NCBI RefSeq assembly: GCF_024372725.1 | Contig: NZ_VOUA01000011.1 | Location: forward strand, 1 to 64,000 | From: Methanosarcina sp. KYL-1 | GTDB taxonomy: Archaea; Halobacteriota; Methanosarcinia; Methanosarcinales; Methanosarcinaceae | DNA: 64,000 nt | Direction: 5' to 3' | In this document: positions 63,319 to 64,000 of the stretch, in pieces | Layout: the number at the start of each line of letters is the position of its first letter | Position numbering within the stretch: position 1 is the stretch's first letter | The notes under the pieces: generated by a model | Told to the model about the DNA's origin: nothing | The model's input: only the letters and a program-made list of their open reading frames with translations | The model's database searches: none | Translations under genes and position numbers: made by a program

Positions 63319-64000
63319 ATGAATCTTGAAGACCCAAAGGAAACAAACTCCGAAAACGAAGATAAGGAAGAGCAGGCTGCATCGGAAGAAGCAGCTCAGG
63401 AAGAGGTCAGCGACGAGATCCTTGCAGCCGAACTGAACGAATGCGGGCTGGACCTGATAAGGCTTGGCAAGTACAATGAAGCAGTCGTTGCCTTTGACAA
63501 GGCCATTGAAAAGGACCCTGAAAATATCTACCTTTTAAACAATAAAGCTGCAGCCCTTGAAAGCCTCGGGCAGTACGATAAAGCCCTTGAACTCTATGAA
63601 AAGGCCCTGGAGATTTCCTCCGATGACCCCGATTTGTGGAACAATATGGCCTTTTCTTTCTCCCAGGTCGGAGAATACGAAAAAGCAGTCGTTGCCTATG
63701 ATAAAGCCCTTGAAATCAGGCCCGACTATCCAAATGCCTGGTACGGGAAAGCCGTTAACCTGAGCCAGTCCGGAAATTACGAAAAGGCGGTTGATGCTTA
63801 TGAAAAGGTCCTCGGGGAAGACCCGAACTACAAGGAAGCCTGGGTCGGGAAAGGCATAGCCCTCGGGCAGCTCGGAAAATATGACGAGGCTATCGTCGCC
63901 TACGACAGGGCAATAGTGCTCGATCCCGGCTTTGCCGAGGCCTGGTACTACAAAGGTGTCGACCTTGACAGCCTGGGGAGCTACAGGCAGGCCATGAAAG
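63319..64000 (+). CDS. tetratricopeptide repeat protein, runs past the window end
   Basis: At least 227 codons start at ATG 63319, with a possible ribosome site (CAGGAA) nine bases upstream. The N-terminus (about 1-40) is acidic (EDPKETNSENEDKEE-like). It is followed by regular TPR units, for example YNEAVVAFDKAIEKDPENIY, ALESLGQYDKALELYEKALEIS and AWYGKAVNLSQSGNYEKAV. No stop occurs before the end of the window, so the C-terminus is unknown. It resembles the TPR gene at 61054 and may be a diverged relative. Confidence 0.9.
   Translation, partial: MNLEDPKETNSENEDKEEQAASEEAAQEEVSDEILAAELNECGLDLIRLGKYNEAVVAFDKAIEKDPENIYLLNNKAAALESLGQYDKALELYEKALEISSDDPDLWNNMAFSFSQVGEYEKAVVAYDKALEIRPDYPNAWYGKAVNLSQSGNYEKAVDAYEKVLGEDPNYKEAWVGKGIALGQLGKYDEAIVAYDRAIVLDPGFAEAWYYKGVDLDSLGSYRQAMK

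Overview
The window looks like a chromosome segment from a Methanosarcina-type methanogenic archaeon. The evidence is archaeal information-processing and modification genes (NOG1 GTPase, diphthine synthase, a Dph6-like ATP-pyrophosphatase, DUF555, DUF357, DUF2073, an archaeal Era-like GTPase, GHMP-type shikimate kinase). There are also PGF-CTERM-type surface proteins, many DUF3344 surface proteins, AT-rich intergenic regions and frequent short tandem repeats in them. No tRNA, rRNA, CRISPR array or intact insertion sequence was seen. The species cannot be fixed from sequence reading alone.

Layout. 0-9 kb: a lipoprotein, a VTT-family membrane protein, an RDD gene broken by two opposite frameshifts, a HAD phosphatase, a VIT-VWA surface protein that seems to start at ATC, and a DrrAB-type ABC exporter. 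8.9-36 kb: a surface and metal-chelation region. It holds a PGF-pre-PGF protein, a 240-bp polypyrimidine tract, CobN-type chelatase divergent from a fused ChlI-ChlD ATPase, a DUF2117 protein, a MacB/FtsX permease, a DUF3344 protein, an ECF S component with an extracellular domain, a fused double EcfA ATPase, EcfT, five more genes with DUF3344 or related ectodomains, and a LolD-type ATPase. 36-64 kb: mostly housekeeping genes. These include an ACT regulator, YkgJ, HacA/LeuC, HisE, a CBS-HTH regulator, NOG1, CcdA fused to a thioredoxin-like domain with a Cys-rich partner, an aminotransferase, HxlB, the Era-like/DUF2073 pair, an AbrB-PhoU regulator (apparent ATA start), shikimate kinase/chorismate mutase/PurE, Dph6-like, a PfkB kinase, DUF555, DphB/DUF357, thioredoxin/thioredoxin reductase, a winged-helix regulator, a response regulator and two TPR proteins. 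The last TPR gene runs off the window.

How the parts may work together. The most unusual region is about 10.4-35.8 kb. A CobN-type tetrapyrrole chelatase and its AAA+/VWA motor sit beside a complete ECF uptake transporter, a MacB permease and LolD ATPase separated by 15 kb, and seven DUF3344 domains in six proteins. The DUF3344 domains fall into two sequence types that recur as adjacent pairs and once as a fusion. A reasonable inference, not proven by sequence, is a cell-surface system that captures, imports and inserts or removes metal from a tetrapyrrole or related metal chelate.
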